A DNA stretch of 64,000 nt from Sympetrum striolatum (taxonomy: Eukaryota; Arthropoda; Insecta; Odonata; Libellulidae). Where the stretch lies: NCBI GenBank assembly GCA_947579665.1, contig OX388344.1:8488346-8552345 (forward strand), given 5' to 3'. Made by a program: the position numbers and the translations under genes. The stretch's first letter is position 1; each line of letters opens with the position of its first letter. This document shows positions 48,501-62,790 of the stretch, piece after piece. The notes below the pieces were generated by a model that ran no database searches, was not told the origin of the DNA, and worked only from the letters and a program-made list of their open reading frames with translations.

Positions 48501-49463
48501 GTGAAAAATTGAATACTTGTGATGAATTTCGTGAAATCTCGTCAAAAACATTAAAAAGAGTCCAAAATTGACAAGTATTTCTCAAGTTTTAGCAAAATAT
48601 GGCTTCAAACATGAAATTTCAAGTATTTTTTTTCGACTTTACGATGACTTTTGGCTTAACTGCTGAGAAAAATTGAAAATTTCAGAAGAATTTTCTTAGA
48701 TCTCGTGAAAAACTTCAAACTGAGTACAAAAATGACTAATTTTTCTCAATTTTCAGCAAAATATGGCCAAAAAACAGAAATTTCACAGTTTTCTTTTTTT
48801 GAGTTTTCATCGTTTTTTGAGTTATCTGCATAAAAAATTGATAATTTCCATTATGTTTTAGTAAATCACGTCAACAACATTAAAATGAGTCCATAATTGA
48901 CCTAAATTTTTAGAAAATATGGCCAAAAACCTGAAAATTCATTGATTTTTTGTTTCGAGTTTTTGACATTTTTTTATTAAAAGCTCCAAAAAATTTTAAT
49001 AATCCATACAAAATTGGTAGATCTCGTCAATAACATTGAAATGAGTCCAAAATTGACCAGTTTTTCGCAATTTTTAGCAAAATATTGCCACAAACATGAA
49101 ATTTCAACTATTTTTTTTCGAGTTTTTGACGTTTTTGGGATAATTGCTGAGAAAATATGAATATTAGTGAAAAAGTCTGTTAGATCTCGTCATGAACTTT
49201 AAAATGAGTATAAACATGACTAATTTTGCTCAATCCTCAGCAAAATATGGCCAAAAGCCTGATATTTAAACATTTTTTTTTTCGAGTTTTTGACATTTTT
49301 TGAGTTAACTGCTTTGAAAAATTGAAAATATCTAGACATATTTGTTAAATTTCGTCAATAACATTACCATGAGTCCAAAATTGACAAGTATTTCTCAATT
49401 TTTAGCAAAATATGGCTTCAAACATGAAATTTCAAGTATTTTTTTTCGACTTTACGATGATTT
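45577..49463 (+). repeat. Higher-order repeat unit 2: 3.887 kb copy
   Basis: Nearly identical in order to the preceding unit and repeating its diagnostic variants at an offset of 3,883-3,887 bp. It departs from unit 1 around 48,240-48,820, where it carries monomers with ATGATTATTTTTCGAC (48,306) and GATGACTTTTGGC in place of the GTTTTGTGGCTTAACTACT type. That points to a local block exchange. Confidence 0.82.
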
Positions 49464-52400
49464 TTGGCTTTACTGCTGAGAAAAATTGAAAATTTCAGAA
49501 GAATTTTCTTAGATCTCGTGAAAACCTTCAAACTGAGTACAAACATGACTAATTTTTCTCAATTTTCAGCAAAATATGGCCAAAAAACAGATTTTCACAG
49601 TTTTCTTTTTTTGAGTTTTCATCGTTTTTTGAGTTATCTGCTTGAAAATTGATAATTTCCATTAAGTTTTAGTAAATCACGTCAACAACATTAAAATGAG
49701 TCCATAATTGACCAAAATTTCTAAATTTTTAGCAAATATGGCCAAAAAACATGAAATCTCAATGATTTTTTTTCGACTTTACGATGTTTTTTGGCTTAAC
49801 TGCTGAGAAAAATTGAAAATTTCAGAAGAATTTTGTTAGATCTCAAGAAAAACTTTAAATTGAGTACAAAAATGACTAATTTTTCTCAATTTTCAGAAAA
49901 AATGGCCAAAAAATATGAAATCTCAACGATTTTTCGACATTTTTTAAGATTAAATGCTGTGAAAAATTGAATACTTGTGATGAATTTCGTGAAATCTCGT
50001 CAAAAACATTAAAAAGAGTCCAAAATTGACAAGTATTTCTCATGTTTTAGCAAAATATGGCTTCAAACATGAAATTTCAAGTATTTTTTTTCGACTTTAC
50101 GATGATTTTTGGCTTAACTGCTGAGAAAAATTGAAAATTTCAGAAGAATTTTCTTAGATCTCGTGAAAAACTTCAAACTGAGTACAAACATGACTAATTT
50201 TTCTCAATTTTCAGCAAAATATGGCCAAAAAACAGAAATTTCACAGTTTTCTTTTTTTGAGTTTTCATCGTTTTTTGAGTTATCTGCTTAAAAAATTGAT
50301 AATTTCCATTAAGTTTTAGTAAATCACGTCAACAACATTAAAATGGGTCCATAATTGACCTAAATTTCTAAATTTTTAGAAAATATGGCCAAAAACCTGA
50401 AAATTCATTGATTTTTTGTTTCGAGTTTTTGACATTTTTTTATTAAAAGCTCAAAAAAATTTTAATAATCCATACAAAATTGGTAGATCTCGTCAATAAC
50501 ATTGAAATGAATCCAAAATTGACCAGTTTTTCGCAATTTTTAGCAAAATATTTCCACAAACATGAAATTTCAACTATTTTTTTTCGAGTTTTTGACGTTT
50601 TTGGGATAATTGCTGAGAAAAATTGAATATTAGTTAAAAAGTCTGTTAGATCTCGTCAAGAACTTTAAAATGAGTATAAACATGACTAATTTTGCTCAAT
50701 CCTCAGCAAAATATGGCCAAGAGCCTGATATTTCAACATTTTTTTTTTTTCGAGTTTTTGACATTTTTTGAGTTAACTGCTTTGCAAAATTGAAAATATC
50801 TACACATATTTGTTAAATTTCGTCAATAACATTAACTTGAGTCCAAAATTGACAAGTATTTCTCAATTTTTAGCAAAATATGGCTTCAAACATGAAATTT
50901 CAAGTATTTTTTTTCGACTTTACGATGATTTTTGGCTTAACTGCTGAGAAAAATTGAAAATTTCAGAAGAATTTTCTTAGATCTCGTGAAAAACTTCAAA
51001 CTGAGTACAAACATGACTAATTTTTCTCAATTTTCAGCAAAATATGGCCAAAAAACAGAAATTTCACAGTTTTCTTTTTTTGAGTTTTCATCGTTTTTTG
51101 AATTATCTGCTTGAAAATTGATAATTTCCATTAAGTTTTAGTAAATCACGTCAACAACATTAAAATGAGTCCATAATTGACCTAAATTTCTAAATGTTTA
51201 GAAAATATGGCCAAAAAACAAAAAATCTCAATGATTTTTTTTCGACTTTACGATGTTTTTTGGCTTAACTGCTGAGAAAAATTGAAAATTTCAGAAGAAT
51301 TTTCTTAGATCTCGTGAAAAACTTCAAACTGAGTACAAACATGACTAATTTTTCTCAATTTTCAGCAAAATATATCCAAAAAACAGAAATTTCACAGTTT
51401 TCTTTTTTTGAGTTTTCATCGTTTTTTGAGTTATCTGCTTGAAAATTTATAATTTCCATTAAGTTTTAGTAAATCACGTCAACAACATTAAAATGAGTCC
51501 ATAATTGACCTAAATTTCTAAATGCTTAGAAAATATGGCCAAAAAACAAAAAATCTCAATGATTTTTTTTCGACTTTACGATGTTTTTTGGCTTAATTGC
51601 TGAGAAAAATTGAAAATTTCAGAAGAATTTTGTTAGATCTCAAGAAAAACTTTAAATTGAGTACAAAAATGACTAATTTTTCTCAATTTTCAGAAAAAAT
51701 GGCCAAAAAATATGAAATCTCAACGATTTTTCGACATTTTTTTGGATTAAATGCTGTGAAAAATTGAATACTTGTGCTGAATTTCGTGAAATCTCGTCAA
51801 AAACATTAAAAAGAGTCCAAAATATGACAAGTATTTCTCAAGTTTTAGCAAAATATGGCTTCAAACATGAAATTTCAAGTATTTTTTTTCGACTTTACGA
51901 TGATTTTTGGCTTAACTGCTGAGAAAAATTCAAAATTTCAGAAGAATTTTCTTAGATCTCGTGAAAAACTTCAAACTGAGTACAAACATGACTAATTTTT
52001 CTCAATTTTCAGCAAAATATGGCCAAAAAACAGAAATTTCACAGTTTTCATCGTTTTTTGAGTTATCTGCTTGAAAATTGATAATTTCCATTAAGTTTTA
52101 GTAAATCACGTCAACAACATTAAAATGAGTCCATAATTGACCTAAATTTCTAAATGTTTAGAAAATATGGCCAAAAAACAAAAAATCTCAATGATTATTT
52201 TTCGACTTTACGATGTTTTTTGGCTTAACTGCTGAGAAAAATTGAAAATTTCAGAAGAATTTTGTTAGATCTCAAGAAAAACTTTAAATTGAGTACAAAA
52301 ATGACTAATTTTTCTCAATTTTCAGAAAAAATGGCCAAAAAATATGAAATCTCAACGATTTTTCGACATTTTTTTGGATTAAATGCTGTGAAAAATTGAA

Positions 52401-55130
52401 TACTTGTGATGAATTTCGTGAAATCTCGTCAAAAACATTAAAAAGAGTCCAAAATTGACAAGTATTTCTCAAGTTTTAGCAAAATATGGCTTCAAACATG
52501 AAATTTCAAGTATTTTTTTTCGACTTTACGATGACTTTTGGCTTAACTGCTGAGAAAAATTGAAAATTTCAGAAGAATTTTCTTAGATCTCGTGAAAAAC
52601 TTCAAACTGAGTACAAAAATGACTAATTTTTCTCAATTTTCAGCAAAATATGGCCAAAAAACAGAAATTTCACAGTTTTCTTTTTTTGAGTTTTCATCGT
52701 TTTTTGAGTTATCTGCTTGAAAATTGATAATTTCCATTAAGTTTTAGTAAATCACGTCAACAACATTAAAATGAGTCCATAATTGACCTAAATTTCTAAA
52801 TTTTTAGAAAAAATGGCCAAAAAACATGAAATCTCAATGATTTTTTTTCGACTTTACGATGTTTTTTGGCTTAACTGCTGAGAAAAATTGAAAATTTCAG
52901 AAGAATTTTGTTAGATCTCAAGAAAAACTTTAAATTGAGTACAAAAATGACTAATTTTTCTCAATTTTCAGAAAAAATGGCCAAAAAATATGAAATCTCA
53001 ACGATTTTTCGACATTTTTTTGGATTAAATGCTGTGAAAAATTGAATACTTGTGATGAATTTCGTGAAATCTCGTCAAAAACATTAAAAAGAGTCCAAAA
53101 TTGACAAGTATTTCTCAAGTTTTAGCAAAATATGGCTTCAAACATGAAATTTCAAGTATTTTTTTTCGACTTTACGATGATTTTTGGCTTAACTGCTGAG
53201 AAAAATTGAAAATTTCAGAAGAATTTTCTTAGATCTCGTGAAAAACTTCAAACTGAGTACAAACATGACTAATTTTTCTCAATTTTCAGCAAAATATGGC
53301 CAAAAAACAGAAATTTCACAGTTTTCATCGTTTTTTGAGTTATCTGCTTGAAAATTGATAATTTCCATTAAGTTTTAGTAAATCACGTCAACAACATTAA
53401 AATGAGTCCATAATTGACCTAAATTTCTAAATGCTTAGAAAATATGGCCAAAAAACAAAAAATCTCAATGATTTTTTTTCGACTTTACGATGTTTTTTGG
53501 CTTAACTGCTGAGAAAAATTGAAAATTTCAGAAGAATTTTGTTAGATCTCAAGAAAAACTTTAAATTGAGTACAAAAATGACTAATTTTTCTCAATTTTC
53601 AGAAAAAATGGCCAAAAAATATGAAATCTCAACGATTTTTCGACATTTTTTTGGATTAAATGCTGTGAAAAATTGAATACTTGTGATGAATTTCGTGAAA
53701 TCTCGTCAAAAACATTAAAAAGAGTCCAAAATTGACAAGTATTTCTCAAGTTTTAGCAAAATATGGCTTCAAACATGAAATTTCAAGTATTTTTTTTCGA
53801 CTTTACGATGACTTTTGGCTTAACTGCTGAGAAAAATTGAAAATTTCAGAAGAATTTTCTTAGATCTCGTGAAAAACTTCAAACTGAGTACAAACATGAC
53901 TAATTTTTCTCAATTTTCAGCAAAATATGGCCAAAAAACAGAAATTTCACAGTTTTCTTTTTTTGAGTTTTCATCGTTTTTTGAGTTATCTGCTTGAAAA
54001 TTGATAATTTCCATTAAGTTTTAGTAAATCACGTCAACAACATTAAAATGAGTCCATAATTGACCTAAATTTCTAAATTTTTAGAAAAAATGGCCAAAAA
54101 ACATGAAATCTCAATGATTTTTTTTCGACTTTACGATGTTTTTTGGCTTAACTGCTGAGAAAAATTGAAAATTTCAGAAGAATTTTGTTAGATCTCAAGA
54201 AAAACTTTAAATTGAGTACAAAAATGACTAATTTTTCTCAATTTTCAGAAAAAATGGCCAAAAAATATGAAATCTCAACGATTTTTCGACATTTTTTTGG
54301 ATTAAATGCTGTGAAAAATTGAATACTTGTGCTGAATTTCGTGAAATCTCGTCAAAAACATTAAAAAGAGTCCAAAATATGACAAGTATTTCTCAAGTTT
54401 TAGCAAAATATGGCTTCAAACATGAAATTTCAAGTATTTTTTTTCGACTTTACGATGATTTTTGGCTTAACTGCTGAGAAAAATTCAAAATTTCAGAAGA
54501 ATTTTCTTAGATCTCGTGAAAAACTTCAAACTGAGTACAAACATGACTAATTTTTCTCAATTTTCAGCAAAATATGGCCAAAAAACAGAAATTTCACAGT
54601 TTTCATCGTTTTTTGAGTTATCTGCTTGAAAATTGATAATTTCCATTAAGTTTTAGTAAATCACGTCAACAACATTAAAATGAGTCCATAATTGACCTAA
54701 ATTTCTAAATTTTTAGAAAAAATGGCCAAAAAACATGAAATCTCAATGATTTTTTTCGACTTTACGATGTTTTGTGGCTTAACTACTGAGAAAAATTGAA
54801 AATTTCAGAAGAATTTTGTTAGATCTCAAGAAAAACTTTAAATTGAGTACAAAAATGACTAATTTTTCTCAATTTTCAGAAAAAATGGCCAAAAAATATG
54901 AAATCTCAATGATTTTTCGACATTTTTTTGGATTAAATGCTGTGAAAAATTGAATACTTGTGATGAATTTCGTGAAATCTCGTAAAAAACACTAAAAAGA
55001 GTCCAAAATTGACAAGTATTTCTCAAGTTTTAGCAAAATATGGCTTCAAACATGAATTTTAAGTATTTTTTTTCGACTTTACGATGATTTTTGGCTTAAC
55101 TGCTGAGAAAAATTGAAAATTTCAGAAGAA
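49464..55130 (+). repeat. Higher-order repeat unit 3: expanded variant
   Basis: It follows unit 2 closely to about 52,680. It then lacks the segment corresponding to 48,830-49,830 and instead carries about 2.4 kb of other monomers, including an internal repeat of about 1,278 bp (8 monomers; the GATGACTTTTGG word at 52,530 and 53,808). The resulting unit from 49,831 to 55,130 is 5,300 bp long. Confidence 0.8.
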
Positions 55131-58100
55131 TTTTGTTAGATCTCAAGAAAAACTTTAAATTGAGTACAAAAATGACTAATTTTTCTCAATTTTCAGAAAA
55201 AATGGCCAAAAAATATGAAATCTCAACGATTTTTCGACATTTTTTAAGATTAAATGCTGTGAAAAATTGAATACTTGTGATGAATTTCGTGAAATCTCGT
55301 CAAAAACATTAAAAAGAGTCCAAAATTGACAAGTATTTCTCATGTTTTAGCAAAATATGGCTTCAAACATGAAATTTCAAGTATTTTTTTTCGACTTTAC
55401 GATGATTTTTGGCTTAACTGCTGAGAAAAATTGAAAATTTCAGAAGAATTTTCTTAGATCTCGTGAAAAACTTCAAACTGAGTACAAACATGACTAATTT
55501 TTCTCAATTTTCAGCAAAATATGGCCAAAAAACAGAAATTTCACAGTTTTCTTTTTTTGAGTTTTCATCGTTTTTTGAGTTATCTGCTTAAAAAATTGAT
55601 AATTTCCATTAAGTTTTAGTAAATCACGTCAACAACATTAAAATGGGTCCATAATTGACCTAAATTTCTAAATTTTTAGAAAATATGGCCAAAAACCTGA
55701 AAATTCATTGATTTTTTGTTTCGAGTTTTTGACATTTTTTTATTAAAAGCTCAAAAAAATTTTAATAATCCATACAAAATTGGTAGATCTCGTCAATAAC
55801 ATTGAAATGAATCCAAAATTGACCAGTTTTTCGCAATTTTTAGCAAAATATTTCCACAAACATGAAATTTCAACTATTTTTTTTCGAGTTTTTGACGTTT
55901 TTGGGATAATTGCTGAGAAAAATTGAATATTAGTTAAAAAGTCTGTTAGATCTCGTCAAGAACTTTAAAATGAGTATAAACATGACTAATTTTGCTCAAT
56001 CCTCAGCAAAATATGGCCAAGAGCCTGATATTTCAACATTTTTTTTTTTTCGAGTTTTTGACATTTTTTGAGTTAACTGCTTTGAAAAATTGAAAATATC
56101 TAGACATATTTGTTAAATTTCGTCAATAACATTAACTTGAGTCCAAAATTGACAAGTATTTCTCAATTTTTAGCAAAATATGGCTTCAAACATGAAATTT
56201 CAAGTATTTTTTTTCGACTTTACGATGATTTTTGGCTTAACTGCTGAGAAAAATTGAAAATTTCAGAAGAATTTTCTTAGATCTCGTGAAAAACTTCAAA
56301 CTGAGTACAAACATGACTAATTTTTCTCAATTTTCAGCAAAATATGGCCAAAAAACAGAAATTTCACAGTTTTCTTTTTTTGAGTTTTCATCGTTTTTTG
56401 AATTATCTGCTTGAAAATTGATAATTTCCATTAAGTTTTAGTAAATCACGTCAACAACATTAAAATGAGTCCATAATTGACCTAAATTTCTAAATGTTTA
56501 GAAAATATGGCCAAAAAACAAAAAATCTCAATGATTTTTTTTCGACTTTACGATGTTTTTTGGCTTAACTGCTGAGAAAAATTGAAAATTTCAGAAGAAT
56601 TTTCTTAGATCTCGTGAAAAACTTCAAACTGAGTACAAACATGACTAATTTTTCTCAATTTTCAGCAAAATATATCCAAAAAACAGAAATTTCACAGTTT
56701 TCTTTTTTTGAGTTTTCATCGTTTTTTGAGTTATCTGCTTGAAAATTTATAATTTCCATTAAGTTTTAGTAAATCACGTCAACAACATTAAAATGAGTCC
56801 ATAATTGACCTAAATTTCTAAATGCTTAGAAAATATGGCCAAAAAACAAAAAATCTCAATGATTTTTTTTCGACTTTACGATGTTTTTTGGCTTAATTGC
56901 TGAGAAAAATTGAAAATTTCAGAAGAATTTTGTTAGATCTCAAGAAAAACTTTAAATTGAGTACAAAAATGACTAATTTTTCTCAATTTTCAGAAAAAAT
57001 GGCCAAAAAATATGAAATCTCAACGATTTTTCGACATTTTTTTGGATTAAATGCTGTGAAAAATTGAATACTTGTGCTGAATTTCGTGAAATCTCGTCAA
57101 AAACATTAAAAAGAGTCCAAAATATGACAAGTATTTCTCAAGTTTTAGCAAAATATGGCTTCAAACATGAAATTTCAAGTATTTTTTTTCGACTTTACGA
57201 TGATTTTTGGCTTAACTGCTGAGAAAAATTCAAAATTTCAGAAGAATTTTCTTAGATCTCGTGAAAAACTTCAAACTGAGTACAAACATGACTAATTTTT
57301 CTCAATTTTCAGCAAAATATGGCCAAAAAACAGAAATTTCACAGTTTTCATCGTTTTTTGAGTTATCTGCTTGAAAATTGATAATTTCCATTAAGTTTTA
57401 GTAAATCACGTCAACAACATTAAAATGAGTCCATAATTGACCTAAATTTCTAAATGTTTAGAAAATATGGCCAAAAAACAAAAAATCTCAATGATTATTT
57501 TTCGACTTTACGATGTTTTTTGGCTTAACTGCTGAGAAAAATTGAAAATTTCAGAAGAATTTTGTTAGATCTCAAGAAAAACTTTAAATTGAGTACAAAA
57601 ATGACTAATTTTTCTCAATTTTCAGAAAAAATGGCCAAAAAATATGAAATCTCAACGATTTTTCGACATTTTTTTGGATTAAATGCTGTGAAAAATTGAA
57701 TACTTGTGATGAATTTCGTGAAATCTCGTCAAAAACATTAAAAAGAGTCCAAAATTGACAAGTATTTCTCAAGTTTTAGCAAAATATGGCTTCAAACATG
57801 AAATTTCAAGTATTTTTTTTCGACTTTACGATGACTTTTGGCTTAACTGCTGAGAAAAATTGAAAATTTCAGAAGAATTTTCTTAGATCTCGTGAAAAAC
57901 TTCAAACTGAGTACAAAAATGACTAATTTTTCTCAATTTTCAGCAAAATATGGCCAAAAAACAGAAATTTCACAGTTTTCTTTTTTTGAGTTTTCATCGT
58001 TTTTTGAGTTATCTGCTTGAAAATTGATAATTTCCATTAAGTTTTAGTAAATCACGTCAACAACATTAAAATGAGTCCATAATTGACCTAAATTTCTAAA

Positions 58101-59620
58101 TTTTTAGAAAAAATGGCCAAAAAACATGAAATCTCAATGATTTTTTTTCGACTTTACGATGTTTTTTGGCTTAACTGCTGAGAAAAATTGAAAATTTCAG
58201 AAGAATTTTGTTAGATCTCAAGAAAAACTTTAAATTGAGTACAAAAATGACTAATTTTTCTCAATTTTCAGAAAAAATGGCCAAAAAATATGAAATCTCA
58301 ACGATTTTTCGACATTTTTTTGGATTAAATGCTGTGAAAAATTGAATACTTGTGATGAATTTCGTGAAATCTCGTCAAAAACATTAAAAAGAGTCCAAAA
58401 TTGACAAGTATTTCTCAAGTTTTAGCAAAATATGGCTTCAAACATGAAATTTCAAGTATTTTTTTTCGACTTTACGATGATTTTTGGCTTAACTGCTGAG
58501 AAAAATTGAAAATTTCAGAAGAATTTTCTTAGATCTCGTGAAAAACTTCAAACTGAGTACAAACATGACTAATTTTTCTCAATTTTCAGCAAAATATGGC
58601 CAAAAAACAGAAATTTCACAGTTTTCATCGTTTTTTGAGTTATCTGCTTGAAAATTGATAATTTCCATTAAGTTTTAGTAAATCACGTCAACAACATTAA
58701 AATGAGTCCATAATTGACCTAAATTTCTAAATGCTTAGAAAATATGGCCAAAAAACAAAAAATCTCAATGATTTTTTTTCGACTTTACGATGTTTTTTGG
58801 CTTAACTGCTGAGAAAAATTGAAAATTTCAGAAGAATTTTGTTAGATCTCAAGAAAAACTTTAAATTGAGTACAAAAATGACTAATTTTTCTCAATTTTC
58901 AGAAAAAATGGCCAAAAAATATGAAATCTCAACGATTTTTCGACATTTTTTTGGATTAAATGCTGTGAAAAATTGAATACTTGTGATGAATTTCGTGAAA
59001 TCTCGTCAAAAACATTAAAAAGAGTCCAAAATTGACAAGTATTTCTCAAGTTTTAGCAAAATATGGCTTCAAACATGAAATTTCAAGTATTTTTTTTCGA
59101 CTTTACGATGACTTTTGGCTTAACTGCTGAGAAAAATTGAAAATTTCAGAAGAATTTTCTTAGATCTCGTGAAAAACTTCAAACTGAGTACAAACATGAC
59201 TAATTTTTCTCAATTTTCAGCAAAATATGGCCAAAAAACAGAAATTTCACAGTTTTCTTTTTTTGAGTTTTCATCGTTTTTTGAGTTATCTGCTTGAAAA
59301 TTGATAATTTCCATTAAGTTTTAGTAAATCACGTCAACAACATTAAAATGAGTCCATAATTGACCTAAATTTCTAAATTTTTAGAAAAAATGGCCAAAAA
59401 ACATGAAATCTCAATGATTTTTTTTCGACTTTACGATGTTTTTTGGCTTAACTGCTGAGAAAAATTGAAAATTTCAGAAGAATTTTGTTAGATCTCAAGA
59501 AAAACTTTAAATTGAGTACAAAAATGACTAATTTTTCTCAATTTTCAGAAAAAATGGCCAAAAAATATGAAATCTCAACGATTTTTCGACATTTTTTTGG
59601 ATTAAATGCTGTGAAAAATT
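55131..59620 (+). repeat. Higher-order repeat unit 4: copy of the 5.3-kb variant, cut short
   Basis: Matches 49,831-54,320 at an offset of exactly 5,300 bp, including all diagnostic variants. The match ends near 59,620, and at about 59,695 one monomer is joined to another type within CTCAATTTTCAGC. The sequence then continues as a related but rearranged set of monomers to 62,790. Confidence 0.82.
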
Positions 59621-62600
59621 GAATACTTGTGATGAATTTCGTGAAATCTCGTCAAAAACATTAAAAAGAGTCCAAAATTGACAAGTATTTCTCAATTTTC
59701 AGCAAAATATGGCCAAAAAACAGAAATTTCACAGTTTTCTTTTTTTGAGTTTTCATCGTTTTTTGAGTTATCTGCTTAAAAAATTGATAATATCCATTAT
59801 GTTTTAGTAAATCACGCCAACAACATTAAAATGAGTCCATAATTGACCTAAATTTCTAAATTTTTAGAAAATATGGCCAAAAACCTGAAAATTCATTGAT
59901 TTTTTGTTTCGAGTTTTTGACATTTTTTTATTAAAAGCTCCAAAAACTTTTAATAATCCATACAAAATTGGTAGATCTCGTCAATAACATTAAAATGAGT
60001 CCAAAATTGACCAGTTTTTCGCAATTTTTAGCAAAATATTTCCACAAACATGAAATTTCAACTATTTTTTTTCGAGTTTTTGACGTTTTTGGGATAATTG
60101 CTGAGAAAAATTGAATATTAGGGAAAAAGTCTGTTAGATCTCGTCAAGAACTTTAAAATGAGCATAAACATGACTAATTTTGCTCAATCCTCAGCAAAAT
60201 ATGGCCAAGAGCCTGATATTTCAACATTTTTTTTTTTTCGAGTTTTTGACATTTTTTGAGTTAACTGCTTTGAAAAATTGAAAATATCTAGACATATTTG
60301 TTAAATTTCGTCAATAACATTAACTTGAGTCCAAAATTGACAAGTATTTCTCAATTTTTAGCAAAATATGACTTCAAACATGAAATTTCAAGTATTTTTT
60401 TTCGACTTTACGATGATTTTTGGCTTAACTGCTGAGAAAAATTGAAAATTTCAGAAGAATTTTCTTAGATCTCGTGAAAAACTTCAAACTGAGTACAAAC
60501 ATGACTAATTTTTCTCAATTTTCAGCAAAATATGGCCAAAAAACAGAAATTTCACTGTTTTCTTTTTTTGAGTTTTCATCGTTTTTTGAATTATCTGCTT
60601 GAAAATTGATAATTTCCATTAAGTTTTAGTAAATCACGTCAACAACATTAAAATGAGTCCATAATTGACCTAAATTTCTAAATGTTTAGAAAATATGGCC
60701 AAAAAACAAAAAATCTCAATGATTTTTTTTCGACTTTACGATGATTTTTGGCTTAACTGCTGAGAAAAATTGAAAATTTCAGAAGAATTTTCTTAGATCT
60801 CGTGAAAAACTTCAAACTGAGTACAAACATGACTAATTTTTCTCAATTTTCAGCAAAATATGGCCAAAAAACAGAAATTTCACAGTTTTCTTTTTTTGAG
60901 TTTTCATCGTTTTTTGAGTTATCTGCTTGAAAATTGATAATTTCCATTAAGTTTTAGTAAATCACGTCAACAACATTAAAATGAGTCCATAATTGACCTA
61001 AATTTCTAAATGTTTAGAAAATATGGCCAAAAAACAAAAAATCTCAATGATTTTTTTTCGACTTTACGATGTTTTTTGGCTTAATTGCTGAGAAAAATTG
61101 AAAATTTCAGAAGAATTTTGTTAGATCTCACGAAAAACTTTAAATTGAGTACAAAAATGACCAATTTTTCTCAATTTTCAGAAAAAATGGCCAAAAAATA
61201 TGAAATCTCAACGATTTTTCGACATTTTTTTGGATTAAATGCTGTGAAAAATTGAATACTTGTGCTGAATTTCGTGAAATCTCGTCAAAAACATTAAAAA
61301 GAGTCCAAAATATGACAAGTATTTCTCAAGTTTTAGCAAAATATGGCTTCAAACATGAAATTTCAAGTATTTTTTTTCGACTTTACGATGATTTTTGGCT
61401 TAACTGCTGAGAAAAATTGAAAATTTCAGAAGAATTTTCTTAGATCTCGTGAAAAACTTCAAACTGAGTACAAACATGACTAATTTTTCTCAATTTTCAG
61501 CAAAATATGGCCAAAAAACAGAAATTTCACAGTTTTCATCGTTTTTTGAGTTATCTGCTTGAAAATTGATAATTTCCATTAAGTTTTAGTAAATCACGTC
61601 AACAACATTAAAATGAGTCCATAATTGACCTAAATTTCTAAATGTTTAGAAAATATGGCCAAAAAACAAAAAATCTCAATGATTTTTTTTCGACTTTACG
61701 ATGTTTTTTGGCTTAACTGCTGAGAAAAATTGAAAATTTCAGAAGAATTTTGTTAGATCTCAAGAAAAACTTTAAATTGAGTACAAAAATGACTAATTTT
61801 TCTCAATTTTCAGAAAAAATGGCCAAAAAATATGAAATCTCAACGATTATTCGACATTTTTTTGGATTAAATGCTGTGAAAAATTGAATACTTGTGAAGA
61901 ATTTCGTGAAATCTCGTCAAAAACATTAAAAAGAGTCCAAAATTGACAAGTATTTCTCAAGTTTTAGCAAAATATGGCTTCAAACATGAAATTTCAAGTA
62001 TTTTTTTTCGACTTTACGATGACTTTTGGCTTAACTGCTGAGAAAAATTGAAAATTTCAGAAGAATTTTCTTAGATCTCGTGAAAAACTTCAAACTGAGT
62101 ACAAAAATGACTAATTTTTCTCAATTTTCAGCAAAATATGGCCAAAAAACAGAAATTTCACAGTTTTCTTTTTTTGAGTTTTCATCGTTTTTTGAGTTAT
62201 CTGCTTGAAAATTTATAATTTCCATTAAGTTTTAGTAAATCACGTCAACAACATTAAAATGAGTCCATAATTGACCTAAATTTCTAAATGTTTAGAAAAT
62301 ATGGCCAAAAAACAAAAAATCTCAATGATTTTTTTTCGACTTTACGATGTTTTTTGGCTTAACTGCTGAGAAAAATTGAAAATTTCAGAAGAATTTTGTT
62401 AGATCTCAAGAAAAACTTTAAATTGAGTACAAAAATGACTAATTTTTCTAAATTTTCAGAAAAAATGGCCAAAAAATATGAAATCTCAACGATTTTTCGA
62501 CATTTTTTTGGATTAAATGCTGTGAAAAATTGAATACTTGTGATGAATTTCGTGAAATCTCGTCAAAAACATTAAAAAGAGTCCAAAATTGACAAGTATT

Positions 62601-62790
62601 TCTCAAGTTTTAGCAAAATATGGCTTCAAACATGAAATTTCAAGTATTGTTTTTCGACTTTACGATGATTTTTGGCTTAACTGCTGAGAAAAATTGAAAA
62701 TTTCAGAAGAATTTTCTTAGATCTCGTGATAAACTTCAAACTGAGTACAAACATGACTAATTTTTCTCAATTTTCAGCAAAATATGGCCA

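Larger units (their letters stand above)
26101..62790 (+). repeat. Satellite B, homogenised core with long higher-order repeats
   Basis: The same monomer family of about 163 bp, but organised in blocks of many distinct monomers that recur nearly unchanged over kilobases. Measured spacings of the ATGG word in one unit (41.8-45.7 kb) are 149-166 bp. All copies are in the same orientation with no foreign insertion. Many monomers carry AGATCTCGT once, and a TGACTAAT word followed by a T-rich stretch and TTTTCAG. Reading frames of about 60 codons recur with the block period and have no coding character. Homogenisation is much stronger than in the left and right edges. Confidence 0.93.

Noticed and set aside
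31388..49652. Identical 60-62 codon ORFs at 31,388, 40,236, 41,694, 45,577 and 49,464
   Set aside because: They repeat because the underlying satellite block is copied. There is no promoter context, and the composition is that of the AT-rich monomer.
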